NCBI RefSeq assembly: GCF_030649675.1
Contig: NZ_JAUTDR010000006.1
Coordinates: forward strand, 1-64,000
Direction: 5' to 3'
DNA length: 64,000 bases
Source of the DNA: Haliea sp. E1-2-M8
GTDB taxonomy: Bacteria > Pseudomonadota > Gammaproteobacteria > Pseudomonadales > Halieaceae
A model generated the notes under the pieces. It saw only the letters and a list, made by a program, of their open reading frames with translations. It searched no databases and had not been told where the DNA came from. The position numbers and the translations under genes are program-made. Positions 1 to 8,771 of the stretch are shown here, in pieces; the first letter of the stretch is position 1, and each line of letters opens with the position of its first letter.

Positions 1-306
1 CTTGGCGGCCTTCAGCTGTATCCGGCCGGAATCCGTCAATGATTACCCACCATGATTGGGGAAGAGCCAAACAAATAAATGTTGGTCGGCGCTGCGTGAC
101 CGGACTCGCTAAAGCTTGCTGCACTAGGTGGCACCATATGTCCGCTCCTGGCCGAGTTTGGAACTTATCAGGGTTGGAAGGCTGGTATAGCTTGATGAAA
201 TGTCACTTTTCGCCTAGAGACAACGGACGCTTTGTAGATTTAGAATTCTGTCCATGGATCAATTGAAAATCTAGAACTGGCTGCAAATCATTACTTGGCA
301 CTGCTG
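1..306. other. Intergenic stretch with no supported gene
   Basis: No convincing coding region is seen here. A 75-codon open frame at 39-266 has no recognisable domain or ribosome binding site. The stretch holds the first copy of a short direct repeat at 138-154 and is visibly richer in A and T than the core genes to the right. Confidence 0.5.
138..154 (+). repeat. Short direct repeat, copy 1
   Basis: The 17-base sequence ATGTCCGCTCCTGGCCG occurs here and is repeated exactly at 2745-2761. Two degenerate copies lie at 737-753 and 1242-1258. All four are in the same orientation and precede or separate the plus-strand genes of the accessory stretch. Confidence 0.7.
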
Positions 307-654
307 ATGAAAATACCCATAGCAAGCTTTGCGCTAATCGTTGGCACCATGTGTGTGGGTGAGGTGGTTGCAGGCGAGTGCTCGGATCGGATCGAAATAG
401 AAGGTAAGCCATATTTCCCCAGAACTTTGTGTGGTGGAAGAACTATGGAAGATTTCTCGTCTTGTACAGTTGTTCGGCTCTCCTTTGATTTGTCTGCCGA
501 TGGTTCACCACATAATATCAAAGCTCTCAACGAGAAAGGTATCTGTGGTTCGTTTGTCAGATCTGCCCGACAAGCACTGGAGAAGACAGAATTTAGTGAA
601 GGGGCAATTGTATCGTCTTGTACTACTGAGTATATCTTTGCGTTACAACCCTAA
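307..654 (+). CDS. Small secreted protein with TonB C-terminal-like domain
   Basis: A 115-residue protein. The ATG at 307 is chosen over the upstream TTG at 295 because it gives a clean signal peptide (MKIPIASFALIVGTMCVGEVVAG). After cleavage, residues of about 50-115 resemble the TonB C-terminal fold: a strand with V-R-L-S-F-D-L, then A-D-G-S-P-H-N, a helix rich in A and L (S-A-R-Q-A-L-E-K) and a final strand. Four or more cysteines in the mature part could form disulfides in the periplasm. There is no transmembrane anchor or proline-rich linker, so it is not a full TonB. The role is unknown. Base composition is AT-richer than the core genes (25 of 60 bases are G or C in 481-540), which fits recent acquisition. 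Confidence 0.6.
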   Translation: MKIPIASFALIVGTMCVGEVVAGECSDRIEIEGKPYFPRTLCGGRTMEDFSSCTVVRLSFDLSADGSPHNIKALNEKGICGSFVRSARQALEKTEFSEGAIVSSCTTEYIFALQP

Positions 655-736
655 AGCAGCGGCCAAGTCCGGGGCCATAATAAAACGTTTCGCTTGACCC
701 GTTGCAATGAATTCAGCTCGCTTGTCTTGGCAGCGT

Positions 737-753
737 AAGTCCGCCCCTGGCCC
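737..753 (+). repeat. Short direct repeat, copy 2 (degenerate)
   Basis: AAGTCCGCCCCTGGCCC matches the 17-base repeat of 138-154 at most positions. It lies between the TonB-C-like gene and the small membrane protein gene. Confidence 0.5.
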
Positions 754-857
754 ATTGTGTAATGGGCGTTGGATTGAGTGGGATCAAGCCTGCATGCTAC
801 TCTCCTTCAGGCACCGGAGCATTCCGACCCAACACACGCGGCGACAAGCTTGAACTC

Positions 858-1232
858 ATGAAGCAGTTTTCCCCGACAATCTGGGCGACACTTGGATGGA
901 TTAGTCTTTGTCTGTCAGCGTGGTCCTTTGTGTTGGCAACAATCGATGGCGTTATGGCATATTCTGTTACTATCCTGGCAATAATAGTGGGTGGATTCTC
1001 CAGTATTGGGTTAACTGTTACAGCGAGATTTGCGTACGTGTCTGCTGTACTAGGTGCAGTCTTGGTGTTTGTGATGACACATCACGTTGCCTCCACCGGT
1101 TTTCAGCTGCCGAATAGAGATTCAATAGCCGCTGCACTCGGCATGATCCTCATTCCAGTCGTAGTATCTGGCTGCCTGGTGGTGTGGGGCATTCGTCGTC
1201 GCAGAGAGTCGCTGAAATCTTCCATGCGGTAG
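858..1232 (+). CDS. Small integral membrane protein, unknown function
   Basis: A 124-residue protein starting at the ATG at 858. It has four hydrophobic segments, at about residues 8-28, 32-52, 56-76 and 93-115, separated by short loops. It ends in a basic tail (RRRRESLK), which suggests a cytoplasmic C terminus. I do not recognise a family. It stands alone between two copies of the short direct repeat, in the same orientation as its neighbours, with no gene close enough to suggest an operon. The reading frame is the only long one here and its hydrophobic pattern is regular, so it is probably real. Confidence 0.55.
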   Translation: MKQFSPTIWATLGWISLCLSAWSFVLATIDGVMAYSVTILAIIVGGFSSIGLTVTARFAYVSAVLGAVLVFVMTHHVASTGFQLPNRDSIAAALGMILIPVVVSGCLVVWGIRRRRESLKSSMR

Positions 1233-1241
1233 GTTGGGGTT

Positions 1242-1258
1242 AGGTCCGCTCTTGGCGG
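1242..1258 (+). repeat. Short direct repeat, copy 3 (degenerate)
   Basis: AGGTCCGCTCTTGGCGG matches the 17-base repeat of 138-154 at most positions. It lies between the membrane protein gene and the amidohydrolase gene, ten bases after the stop of the former. Confidence 0.5.
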
Positions 1259-1292
1259 GTGGGAACTAAATTAGAATAGCGTACACCGGGAG

Positions 1293-2699
1293 ATGACCGT
1301 GCCTTCGAGAATTCGAGCTCTGGAAAACGGCGTTCGCGCGACTGCATTCGCAGTACTTGCATTGGGATGCGCAGCCTGCGTGAACACTGCGGCGACAGCC
1401 CCCGCAGCGCAAATGCCAAAACGTTCACAGGCCGCGTTTCTTCCTGGCAAACTGTTTCAGGATGTCAGCCCATCCACAGACCATCACAAGCACTTGATGG
1501 GGCCAGCCATTGCCAGGGCCGCTAGCGGAGCACCGCTCGCGGACGCGATTAATGTGCCAGCTGAAATCAAGGGGCTTCTGGCGCGGCGCGAGAGATCCTG
1601 GAATGATCCACGCGAGCTTTCGAGCCTTTACTTCGCAGATAGCGCATTACTTTCGGAATCGCGACGAGGGTGGCTATTCGGCAAAGAGGATATTGCCGCT
1701 TACCTGGTGCAGAGATTCGGCAGTGCCTACTCGATGACGCCGGTACATTTTTTGAGGCAGGGCGATGCTGCGCATTTGTCCGGCTACTACACTCGTGGAG
1801 CCCCTCCTGCACAGCAGCACCTTGGCTACTTTCAGCTATCACTGCTGCGGAACGATAACGGATGGATTATTGCAACCGAGATCCCGAGGTTTCCGATCGC
1901 TCCAGGTGAGCGTGTCCGGACGGCAGAGGAGCTGGTCGCCGAGATGGATCGTGCAGACATCAGGCGCTCGGTCGTCCTTTCGGAAGCATTCTGGGCGGAT
2001 GGACCAATGATCCTCCTCGAAGATCCGTATCCGGTGGTGATGGAGGAGAATGATTGGACCGCGGCCCAGGTCGAGTCTTTTCCTGATCGACTGGTTGCGT
2101 TTTGCAGCTTCAACCCGGTTGCCGACCATGCACTTGATGAACTAGACCGTTGCGCGGCAAATCCGACATTCCGCGGCCTCAAGTTCAGCTTCGGCATGTC
2201 CGGAGTGGATCTGAACTACGAAGACCATGTGCTACGCCTCCGCGGAGTCTTTGCAGCAGCCAACCAGCACCGCTTCCCGCTCGTAGTGCATCTTCGGGGT
2301 GGACAGGACTACGGTGCCGAGCAAGTACGGGTCTTTCTGAATCAGATTGTGAGCGTGGCGCCTGACATTGTCATTCAAGTGCCGCATCTCTGGGGCGGCG
2401 AAGCCTATTCCAGGGCGGCCCTTGAAGAGTTCGCCAATGCTATCGAGGCCGGTGAACACTCCACGAACAATCTTTATTTCGACCTCTCCGAAATCTCCGC
2501 GGAAGTTTCGCAAACTTCCTCGACTGAAACCCAACAGGAGGTCGCCGCGCTCATCAGGAGGATTGGCATTCCGCGGATGCTCTTCGGTTCAGACGGGCAG
2601 GATGCGTATCACTCGTGGCGCTCATTGGTGGGCTTCATTCCACTCAACGAACAGGAATTTCGCACCATCACCGGGAATGTGGCACCTTATCTGCGTTGA
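1293..2699 (+). CDS. Amidohydrolase-family lipoprotein with inserted NTF2-like domain
   Basis: A 468-residue protein. The N terminus has a hydrophobic segment ending in A-L-G-C-A-A-C, a likely lipoprotein signal. The D-H-H-K-H at residues 63-67 looks like the first metal-binding strand of the amidohydrolase superfamily (PF04909 type). It is followed not by the rest of the barrel but by a block at about residues 90-190 that resembles a SnoaL/NTF2-like fold. The barrel seems to resume at about residue 205, with a V-V-H-L-R-G motif, P-H-L-W-G-G, and a C-terminal F-G-S-D-G (D434) that matches the catalytic aspartate region. It is therefore probably an envelope-bound metal-dependent hydrolase of unknown substrate. 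A GGGAG ribosome binding site lies directly before the ATG at 1293. Confidence 0.65.
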   Translation: MTVPSRIRALENGVRATAFAVLALGCAACVNTAATAPAAQMPKRSQAAFLPGKLFQDVSPSTDHHKHLMGPAIARAASGAPLADAINVPAEIKGLLARRERSWNDPRELSSLYFADSALLSESRRGWLFGKEDIAAYLVQRFGSAYSMTPVHFLRQGDAAHLSGYYTRGAPPAQQHLGYFQLSLLRNDNGWIIATEIPRFPIAPGERVRTAEELVAEMDRADIRRSVVLSEAFWADGPMILLEDPYPVVMEENDWTAAQVESFPDRLVAFCSFNPVADHALDELDRCAANPTFRGLKFSFGMSGVDLNYEDHVLRLRGVFAAANQHRFPLVVHLRGGQDYGAEQVRVFLNQIVSVAPDIVIQVPHLWGGEAYSRAALEEFANAIEAGEHSTNNLYFDLSEISAEVSQTSSTETQQEVAALIRRIGIPRMLFGSDGQDAYHSWRSLVGFIPLNEQEFRTITGNVAPYLR

Positions 2700-3086
2700 T
2701 CTGTACCTCCTGGCTGTTGGAGCGCCTAAAGGTATAGCGCTGTAATGTCCGCTCCTGGCCGTGAGTGAATACGTCCGGCATCGCTCTGCAACGTGTTGCT
2801 GATGTAGAATCCGCGGAGAGCGCTTCCGACCTGAAACCGAAGTTCCGTAGTGGAGGTTCTTTGAAATCGTTCGAAGCCTTCGAGAGAGGGGTACTATCCA
2901 GAGGTAAGTGGTCAAGGCTTCTTAACCAAATGCAGCAGTTCTCACTTATCGGCGTCGGGTGGCAGATTCGCTGCCAGCACTGCGCACGGCGATAAAGGTG
3001 GAGAAGTCCGTGCTAATCGAGCAACTGGAGAGAGAATCTCAAGGCGGTTTGAGGTTTCGTAAGTCGCTGTTTTTAAATAGGAAATA
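2700..3086. other. Intergenic stretch next to tRNA-Met
   Basis: No gene can be supported. The stretch holds the fourth copy of the short repeat at 2745-2761 and an open frame from a GTG at 2959 that runs to a TGA at 3106-3108 inside the tRNA gene (49 codons). That frame may be the tail of a decayed gene. No integrase or transposase is visible. Confidence 0.45.
2745..2761 (+). repeat. Short direct repeat, copy 4 (exact)
   Basis: This copy is identical over 17 bases to copy 1 at 138-154. It lies 45 bases after the amidohydrolase stop codon and is the last copy before the tRNA gene. Confidence 0.7.
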
Positions 3087-3163
3087 TGGTAGCTACGGGT
3101 GGACTTGAACCACCGACCCCAGCATTATGAATGCTGTGCTCTAACCAACTGAGCTACGTAGCC
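3087..3163 (-). tRNA. tRNA-Met (CAT anticodon)
   Basis: The minus strand folds as a full 77-base cloverleaf with an encoded CCA (TGG at 3087-3089 on the plus strand). The acceptor stem is GGCTACG against CGTAGCT, with a G-U closing pair. The anticodon stem is CAGCA/TGCTG with loop TTCATAA, giving CAT, and the T loop is TTCAAGT. The body closely resembles the elongator methionine tRNA of enterobacteria. Its 3' end faces the accessory stretch at 1-3086. Confidence 0.95.
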
Positions 3164-3641
3164 ACAATCTTGTGCTGGGGCCAGAGCCCCGGAAAGGCGC
3201 GCATTTTCCCCATTTTGATTTCCCAAGTCAAGCGAAGACCGGCCAGCAAAGTCTGTTGCTTCAGCGGCCACGAATGGTGCAGCGCTGTCAGTTTTCTTTA
3301 CACCGTAACCAGCCGAATCCAGGTGCTGCCCGGGTGAACCAGGTCACAGAATTGTAACCACATCGTAAATAGTTGCTTATGTGCACTGTAATACATATAG
3401 CGAGGCCTTGTATTTCCGAATGGATTATGTTTGCCGATGGAATCTGCGATGTCTTTTTCCACTGGTTCTCTGCATTTTTTTACAGTTCCAGCAGATACAC
3501 CCTGCAAAACCAACGCTTGTGCTTTCAAAACATAGAGTTACAAGTCATGGCACAAAATGTGCTTCGTTAGCCTTAGCCAAGCTGGGGTGAAATCCGGGAC
3601 TTGGCACCATAAAGTCAAAAAAGCAGTCAAGGGGAAGAGCG
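3164..3641. other. Intergenic stretch upstream of the PEP-CTERM gene
   Basis: No gene is supported. Several 60-75 codon frames overlap on both strands with no domain or ribosome binding site. The middle part (about 3340-3560) is AT-rich and probably holds the promoter region of the PEP-CTERM gene and of the divergent tRNA. I could not pick a single convincing promoter pair. Confidence 0.45.
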
Positions 3642-4217
3642 ATGAAGCAACTACGTAACTTGGGGGTGGGTTTGATGTTGGCAGGGTGTGTAGGTTCTGC
3701 TCAGGCTGGTCTAATTCAATTCAGCGAGACGCTGACAAAAGTAGGAAACCTGTCGGGAAATCCCGCCTCGCGCTCCTATATCCATGATCTGGCTGGAGTG
3801 TCTCCCACTCCCTTCGATTCCGAGCTGCATGACTTCGTAAGCGGAACGCTTGAGCTGACTTTATCCGTGCCCTCTAACGATGGAGTTGCAATATCCGACA
3901 TGATCTCGGTCAGCCTGGAAGGCGACTTCGCGGATGCAGGCAAAGCATCAGAGCTGAATGATACTGTGCTCGATATCTCCGGATTCTTCATTCCAGATTT
4001 GGGAAGCCTTTCCGTCGACTTGACGCGTGTTCTCCATCAGGGAAATATCGTCCTCGAGAAGTCCATCCTGACCGTCTATGCGAGGGAGCGCATAGTGAAT
4101 GGTGAAGACGACAGTGTCATTGCTGTACCCGCCCCCGGCACTCTGGCCCTGCTGGGCGTCGGTCTGCTCGGCAGTCAGCTGCTCGTTCGCCGCCGCGGTG
4201 CAGCGGTCAAGGGCTAG
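3642..4217 (+). CDS. PEP-CTERM sorting domain protein
   Basis: A 191-residue exported protein. It has a signal peptide ending near residue 22 (GSAQA) and a beta-rich middle with no recognised domain. The C-terminal sorting signal has the form [16 protein letters not shown], a short hydrophobic helix, and R-R-R. Such proteins are processed by exosortase and linked to exopolysaccharide export. No exosortase or polysaccharide genes are in this window, so the gene is a satellite substrate. A GGGGAAG ribosome binding site precedes the ATG. The last 11 bases overlap the convergent aguA gene. Confidence 0.8.
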   Translation: MKQLRNLGVGLMLAGCVGSAQAGLIQFSETLTKVGNLSGNPASRSYIHDLAGVSPTPFDSELHDFVSGTLELTLSVPSNDGVAISDMISVSLEGDFADAGKASELNDTVLDISGFFIPDLGSLSVDLTRVLHQGNIVLEKSILTVYARERIVNGEDDSVIAVPAPGTLALLGVGLLGSQLLVRRRGAAVKG

Positions 4218-5304
4218 GCTGCTGCTGGGTAACGCAGTGGATATTGCCGCCGCCCAGCAGGATCTCCCGCCCGGGCACCATCACTACTTCATGCTCGGGA
4301 AACAGCGTCGCCAGTAGTTCTCGGGCGCTGCGATCCTGTGGGTCATCGAACCCCGGGACAATGATCCCCCCATTCACGATCAGGAAGTTGACGTAGGAAG
4401 CAGCCAGTCGTTCGGGCTGCCCGTTCTCGTCCGGGACCTGGCCAAGTGCACCGCCGTCGCGCTCGAGGATGGCATACTGTGGGGCCGGGATCGGCATTCT
4501 GTGGACTACCAGTTCCCGGCCCCGGGCATCGCGGCTTCTTTCCAGTACCTCCAGCGCTGACCGACAGCGGCTGTAGTTGGGGTCAGTTTCGTCGTCGGTC
4601 CAGCACAGGAGCACCTCCCCGGGGCGGACAAAGCAGCAGAAGTTGTCGATGTGGCCGTTGGTCTCGTCGTTGTACATGCCCTCCGGCAGCCAGATGATGG
4701 TGTCGACTGCGAGGTAGTCGCGCAGATAGTGTTCAATCTCCGCCTGAGACAAATGCGGGTTGCGGTTTGGGTGCAGCAGGCACTCGGCGGTAGTTAGCAG
4801 GGTACCTTCGCCATCCACATGAATGGAGCCGCCTTCGAGCACAAATCCAGGTGTCGTGTAACGCCGGACCCGTTCCAGTTGCGCCACTTTCTGCGCCACC
4901 TGGTTGTCCAGATCCCAGCTAGGATAGAGCCCACCTTCGTGCCCGCCCCAGGCGTTGAACTCCCAGTCCACTGCTGCCAGCTGGCCCTTGCCGTCAATCA
5001 CAAAGGTTGGCCCGCAGTCGCGCATCCAGACATCGTCATTGGAAAGTTCAATGACCCGGATGTTGGCGTCCCCGGCGAGTTGCTGGCTGGCATTCTGGAA
5101 TTGAGTTTGGGATGCGCCGACCGTTACCGGCCCGAAGCGGGCGATGGCGCGAATTACCGCGACAAAAGCGGCCTGGGCGGGCAGGGCGCCGTCGCGCCAG
5201 CTGTCCGGGCGTTCGGGCCACAGGGTCCAGATCTGGGTCTGGGGGGCCCATTCCGGCGGCATGAAGAAGCCATCCGCCCGAGGTTTGCTGGCGCGAACGC
5301 TCAC
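4207..5304 (-). CDS. aguA: Agmatine deiminase
   Basis: A 365-residue protein of the agmatine deiminase/peptidylarginine deiminase-like family. It hydrolyses agmatine to N-carbamoylputrescine and ammonia in the cytoplasm. Visible family motifs are [12 protein letters not shown] near residue 90, G-H-I-D-N-F in the middle, and the C-terminal [11 protein letters not shown], whose cysteine (C357) is the nucleophile. The length is typical. The start overlaps the stop of aguB by 4 bases, so the two are translationally coupled and together convert agmatine to putrescine. No arginine decarboxylase gene is in the window. Confidence 0.93.
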   Translation of the reverse strand: MSVRASKPRADGFFMPPEWAPQTQIWTLWPERPDSWRDGALPAQAAFVAVIRAIARFGPVTVGASQTQFQNASQQLAGDANIRVIELSNDDVWMRDCGPTFVIDGKGQLAAVDWEFNAWGGHEGGLYPSWDLDNQVAQKVAQLERVRRYTTPGFVLEGGSIHVDGEGTLLTTAECLLHPNRNPHLSQAEIEHYLRDYLAVDTIIWLPEGMYNDETNGHIDNFCCFVRPGEVLLCWTDDETDPNYSRCRSALEVLERSRDARGRELVVHRMPIPAPQYAILERDGGALGQVPDENGQPERLAASYVNFLIVNGGIIVPGFDDPQDRSARELLATLFPEHEVVMVPGREILLGGGNIHCVTQQQPSP

Positions 5305-6182
5305 GCGTGTTCACCGTCCAGGGTGTTGATGGGCTGGTACAGGGGTGGGCGCCGGTCCCGGAACACGCCCCAGGCGGTACGCATTTTCTCTATCTCGTCC
5401 AGATCGAAACTGTGTACCAGCACGGTCTCGCTGTCGCCGTCCGCCGCTTCGACCATGGCGCCGGTGTGGTCGGCGATAAAGGAGCCGCCGTAGAAGGTGA
5501 TGTCACTGTCGTCCTGCAGTTCCTGGCCGATGCGGTTGCTGGCGATCAGCGGCATCAGGTTGGCGCCGGCATGGCCCTGTTGCACCCGCTGCCAGTGGTC
5601 GCGGCTGTGGATGGTGGGGTCGTGGGGTTCACTGCCGATGGCGGTGGGGTAGAGCAGCAGCTCGGCCCCCAGCAAGGCCATGCAGCGGGCACTCTCCGGG
5701 AACCACTGGTCCCAGCAAATGCCGACGCCGATTTTGCCATAGCGGGTGCCCCAGACCCGGAAGCCGGTATCCCCGGGGTTGAAGTAGAACTTCTCGTGGT
5801 AGCCGGGTCCGTCCGGGATATGGCTCTTGCGGTAGTTGCCGAGCACGCTGCCGTCGGCGTCGATGATTGCCACCGAGTTGAAGCGGGCGCGCCCCGCCAG
5901 CTCAAAGTAGCTGACAGGCAGCACCACCTGCAGTTCTCGGGCCAGCGCGCGGAAGTGTTGAACCGCCGGGTTCTCTGCCAGCGGGGTCGCCAGCAGCATG
6001 TAGTCTTCATTCGGTTGCTGACAGAAGTAGGGGGTTTCGAACAGCTCCTGCAGCAGGATGACCTGCGCACCCTCGCCATGGGCAGCGCGCACCAGGCGCT
6101 CTCCGTTGGCGATGTTGGCCTCCCGATCCCAGCTACAGGCCATCTGGGTGGCGGCGACGGTAACGTTACGTGCCATGGTCAT
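5301..6182 (-). CDS. aguB: N-carbamoylputrescine amidase
   Basis: A 293-residue carbon-nitrogen hydrolase of the nitrilase superfamily. It converts N-carbamoylputrescine to putrescine, carbon dioxide and ammonia. The catalytic triad is visible: glutamate in [11 protein letters not shown] (E46), lysine in Y-R-K-S-H-I-P-D, and cysteine in [18 protein letters not shown] sequence lies just before the ATG at 6182; a second ATG two codons later is equally possible. It is the first gene of the aguBA pair and diverges from the sulfatase gene. Confidence 0.93.
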   Translation of the reverse strand: MTMARNVTVAATQMACSWDREANIANGERLVRAAHGEGAQVILLQELFETPYFCQQPNEDYMLLATPLAENPAVQHFRALARELQVVLPVSYFELAGRARFNSVAIIDADGSVLGNYRKSHIPDGPGYHEKFYFNPGDTGFRVWGTRYGKIGVGICWDQWFPESARCMALLGAELLLYPTAIGSEPHDPTIHSRDHWQRVQQGHAGANLMPLIASNRIGQELQDDSDITFYGGSFIADHTGAMVEAADGDSETVLVHSFDLDEIEKMRTAWGVFRDRRPPLYQPINTLDGEHA

Positions 6183-6414
6183 CTACTCTCCCGCACTGTG
6201 ATTGAAAGGCCCATTGTATGGCCAGGACGTGGATCTTGGGACCCCTTTCATTGCGTCATGGTTACTCTGGGCTTGCCGGCAAACTGTGTTAAAGTCAGAG
6301 GCGCTTGAATCACTGAGATACACTGTTCCGGCATAAAAATATTCCTCAGCGGGCGCTCGCCTTTCCGGTCGGGCCGCCATCGATGCCAGCCAAACAACCA
6401 AGGTGAATGGACTC

Positions 6415-8625
6415 ATGCCCCGATTTATTATCCAGCGTCCGCGCGGACCACTGCTGTTGGCAGCTCTCCTTGTGGGCGCGCTCACAGCCTGCTCTGACGG
6501 CTCCGATTCGACGCCAGTGGTGACGGTGCCGCCGCCGGAGGCGCCCACAGAGCCCGAGCCTCAGCCCGTCAGCACGCCGAATATCCTGTTTATCGTAATG
6601 GACGACCTCGGGATTGATCAGTTGTCGGCATTTGGCTACGGCGGCCACACCCCAGCCCATACTCCCAATATCGATAGTATCGCGGAAGCGGGGGTAAGGT
6701 TCCGCAACGCCTGGTCAATGCCAACCTGTTCGCCTTCCCGGGCCGCATTTTTTGAGGGGCGCTTCCCGTTCCGCACCGATGTGCGTACCGCCATTGTCTC
6801 TACTGACCTGGCAAATTCACAGGTGTCACCCTTTGAAATCACCATTCCCAAGGTCTTGAAACAGCAAGGTTACGTCAACGCTGTGGTGGGCAAGATGCAC
6901 ATCTCCGGGTCGGACCTGAATCCCGCGAACCACCCCCTTGGTGACAGTGTCATGAGGGAATTGGGCTGGGACTATTTCGAGGGCTACCTCGATGGCGGTC
7001 CGTTCCCCATTGATTCAACTGCCGGCGGTGTCGCCGAACCGGGCGTCCACAGCTGCGGATTTGTCCCCAGTATCCAGGACGATCCTCTGCACGGTGCTGA
7101 TGCGGGAGCCTGCTATCAGCCCGACGGTAGCTGTTCGTCGTTGGATCTCGGTGACCACCACACCCCGGGGCGCCTCTGCCTTGAGCGCGGCGGCATCCTC
7201 GATCCCGGCGCGAGTTGCCAGTCCTCGGTCCCTGCGCATATCGACTTCAGCAAGCAGAACGGCTACTACACCGCGGAGTGGGTGATCAACAGTGAAGATG
7301 GCTCGGATACGGTGATTCCCGCCTCGGATGCCAGCAGCCGCGGCTACCGCACAATCATGGAAACCGACCGCGCTGTTGGCTGGATCAATCGTCAGCCCTC
7401 GGGGCAGCCCTGGATGCTCAGCGTCGGCTACTCCGCGATTCACACTCCCATCCAGCCTCCGCCTGAGTCACTGTTGCCGGAAGGCTCCGAGGCGGCAGGC
7501 GGTTTCGATTGCGAGGACGTGCCGCAGCAACGCGTGCTGTCCAACCAGATGCTGGAAGCCATGGACCGTGAGATCGGGCGCTTGTTGGTGGAGTCCGGCC
7601 TGGCACAGCAGGATGACGATGGAACCCTGCGCTATCGCCCCGAGGAAACCAACACCGCGATCGTCATGGTCGGTGACAATGGCACCTATGGACCCAGTGT
7701 AAAGGCGCCGTTCAACCCGACCCTGGCCAAGGGCTTTCCCTACCAGACGGGCATCTGGGTACCCATGCTGGTCGCCGGCCCCATGGTGGTGGAGCCGAAC
7801 CGCGATGTTCCCCACATGGTCAATGTGACCGACCTGTTCAGCCTGTTTGCCGAGTTGGGGGAGGCGAATGTTCGCGAAGCCGTGCCGGCGTTCAGGCAAC
7901 TCGACGCGGAGTCGATGGTTTCATACCTGACTGAACCCGGCCGTGATTCGATTCGGGAGGTCAATTACTCTGCACTGGGCACTAATTTAAGCTCGACCGA
8001 AGCCGCTCTGCCGTCGCCCTGCGTTATCGCCTCCTACAATATTTGTGTGCAGTTGTTCCCACAGCAAGGGGTGTGCGCCGACCAGGGGGGTACCTGGTAC
8101 GGTGCGGACGGGGCTGCAGGGCCAGAGGGGCTGTCATCCTGCTGTGCGGTCAATGACTTTCTGGCCGAGCAGGGGGAAGCACCGGCGGATGTGCTGCCAG
8201 AATCCCAGGCAGCGATTCGCGATGCGGATTACAAACTGCTGAGGATAGCGCGCCGCGACTGCGAGACCGGGGAGCTCCACTCCACCGATGAGTTCTATCA
8301 AATTGATCAGGATGTACCCATCCCCAGGCTGGACAATCCGCAGCTCAACCTGCTGCTCAATGCCCAGCTTTCCGAGCGGCAGATGGAGGCCTACGAGTCT
8401 CTGGACACTGCACTGCAACAGCTGGAGGCCAGCGAGACCGAGTGTGCTGGCGATGGCAATAATGATGGCGTGGTCGATCAGGAAGACGTGAGCAACTGGG
8501 AGCACTTCAGCCAGCGGAACGAGGGTCGCTCCAGTTGGTATGACTTCAACCTGGATGGTCGCACCGACGAGGAGGACCTGGCGGTCATAGAGGCCAATAT
8601 GGGCCTGGACTGCCGGAGCTCCTGA
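6415..8625 (+). CDS. Sulfatase lipoprotein with C-terminal dockerin-like repeats
   Basis: A 736-residue protein. ATG at 6415 is preferred over the GTG at 6403 because AAGGTG at 6400-6405 is well placed and a compact lipoprotein signal results (G-A-L-T-A-C, C26). After a proline-rich linker the sulfatase domain begins with N-I-L-F-I-V-M-D-D. It has the formylglycine signature C-S-P-S-R-A at C105, needed for activity after conversion by a sulfatase-maturing enzyme, and a later V-G-D-N-G-T-Y-G metal-site strand. Residues from about 680 form two EF-hand-like loops (D-G-N-N-D-G-V-V-D and D-F-N-L-D-G-R-T-D), typical of dockerin type I repeats. It probably removes sulfate esters from algal polysaccharides at the cell surface. 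No maturase is nearby. Confidence 0.85.
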   Translation: MPRFIIQRPRGPLLLAALLVGALTACSDGSDSTPVVTVPPPEAPTEPEPQPVSTPNILFIVMDDLGIDQLSAFGYGGHTPAHTPNIDSIAEAGVRFRNAWSMPTCSPSRAAFFEGRFPFRTDVRTAIVSTDLANSQVSPFEITIPKVLKQQGYVNAVVGKMHISGSDLNPANHPLGDSVMRELGWDYFEGYLDGGPFPIDSTAGGVAEPGVHSCGFVPSIQDDPLHGADAGACYQPDGSCSSLDLGDHHTPGRLCLERGGILDPGASCQSSVPAHIDFSKQNGYYTAEWVINSEDGSDTVIPASDASSRGYRTIMETDRAVGWINRQPSGQPWMLSVGYSAIHTPIQPPPESLLPEGSEAAGGFDCEDVPQQRVLSNQMLEAMDREIGRLLVESGLAQQDDDGTLRYRPEETNTAIVMVGDNGTYGPSVKAPFNPTLAKGFPYQTGIWVPMLVAGPMVVEPNRDVPHMVNVTDLFSLFAELGEANVREAVPAFRQLDAESMVSYLTEPGRDSIREVNYSALGTNLSSTEAALPSPCVIASYNICVQLFPQQGVCADQGGTWYGADGAAGPEGLSSCCAVNDFLAEQGEAPADVLPESQAAIRDADYKLLRIARRDCETGELHSTDEFYQIDQDVPIPRLDNPQLNLLLNAQLSERQMEAYESLDTALQQLEASETECAGDGNNDGVVDQEDVSNWEHFSQRNEGRSSWYDFNLDGRTDEEDLAVIEANMGLDCRSS

Positions 8626-8702
8626 CCAGCATCAGTTGCCAGGAAAGGCCGCCCCCCGCGCTCTGTGGCGGGGCCGGACCCTGCATAAAATTTCCACCAC
8701 TA

Positions 8703-8722
8703 ATATATGCTTATACGTATAT
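8703..8722. promoter_or_regulatory. Candidate ArsR operator
   Basis: An AT-rich imperfect inverted repeat, ATATATG then six bases then CGTATAT, lies 50 bases before arsR. ArsR-family repressors usually bind such AT-rich dyads over the promoter of their own operon. The link is inferred from position and form only. Confidence 0.4.
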
Positions 8723-8771
8723 CAGGAGCTATCATGGGATATGCTCGATAATCTGGAGGCGGCACCGCGTC

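Noticed and set aside
39-266. 75-codon frame at the left edge
   Set aside because: No ribosome binding site, no domain, and it contains a copy of the dispersed repeat.
655-857. Integron attC site between the first two small genes
   Set aside because: GGCGTT near 768 looks suggestive, but no matching pair of core sites with the right spacing and complementarity could be found.
2765-2995. 76-codon frame before tRNA-Met
   Set aside because: No recognisable fold or ribosome binding site.
5307-6308. Long plus-strand frame of 333 codons opposite aguB
   Set aside because: It is the antisense shadow of aguB in GC-rich DNA; the minus strand carries clear catalytic motifs.
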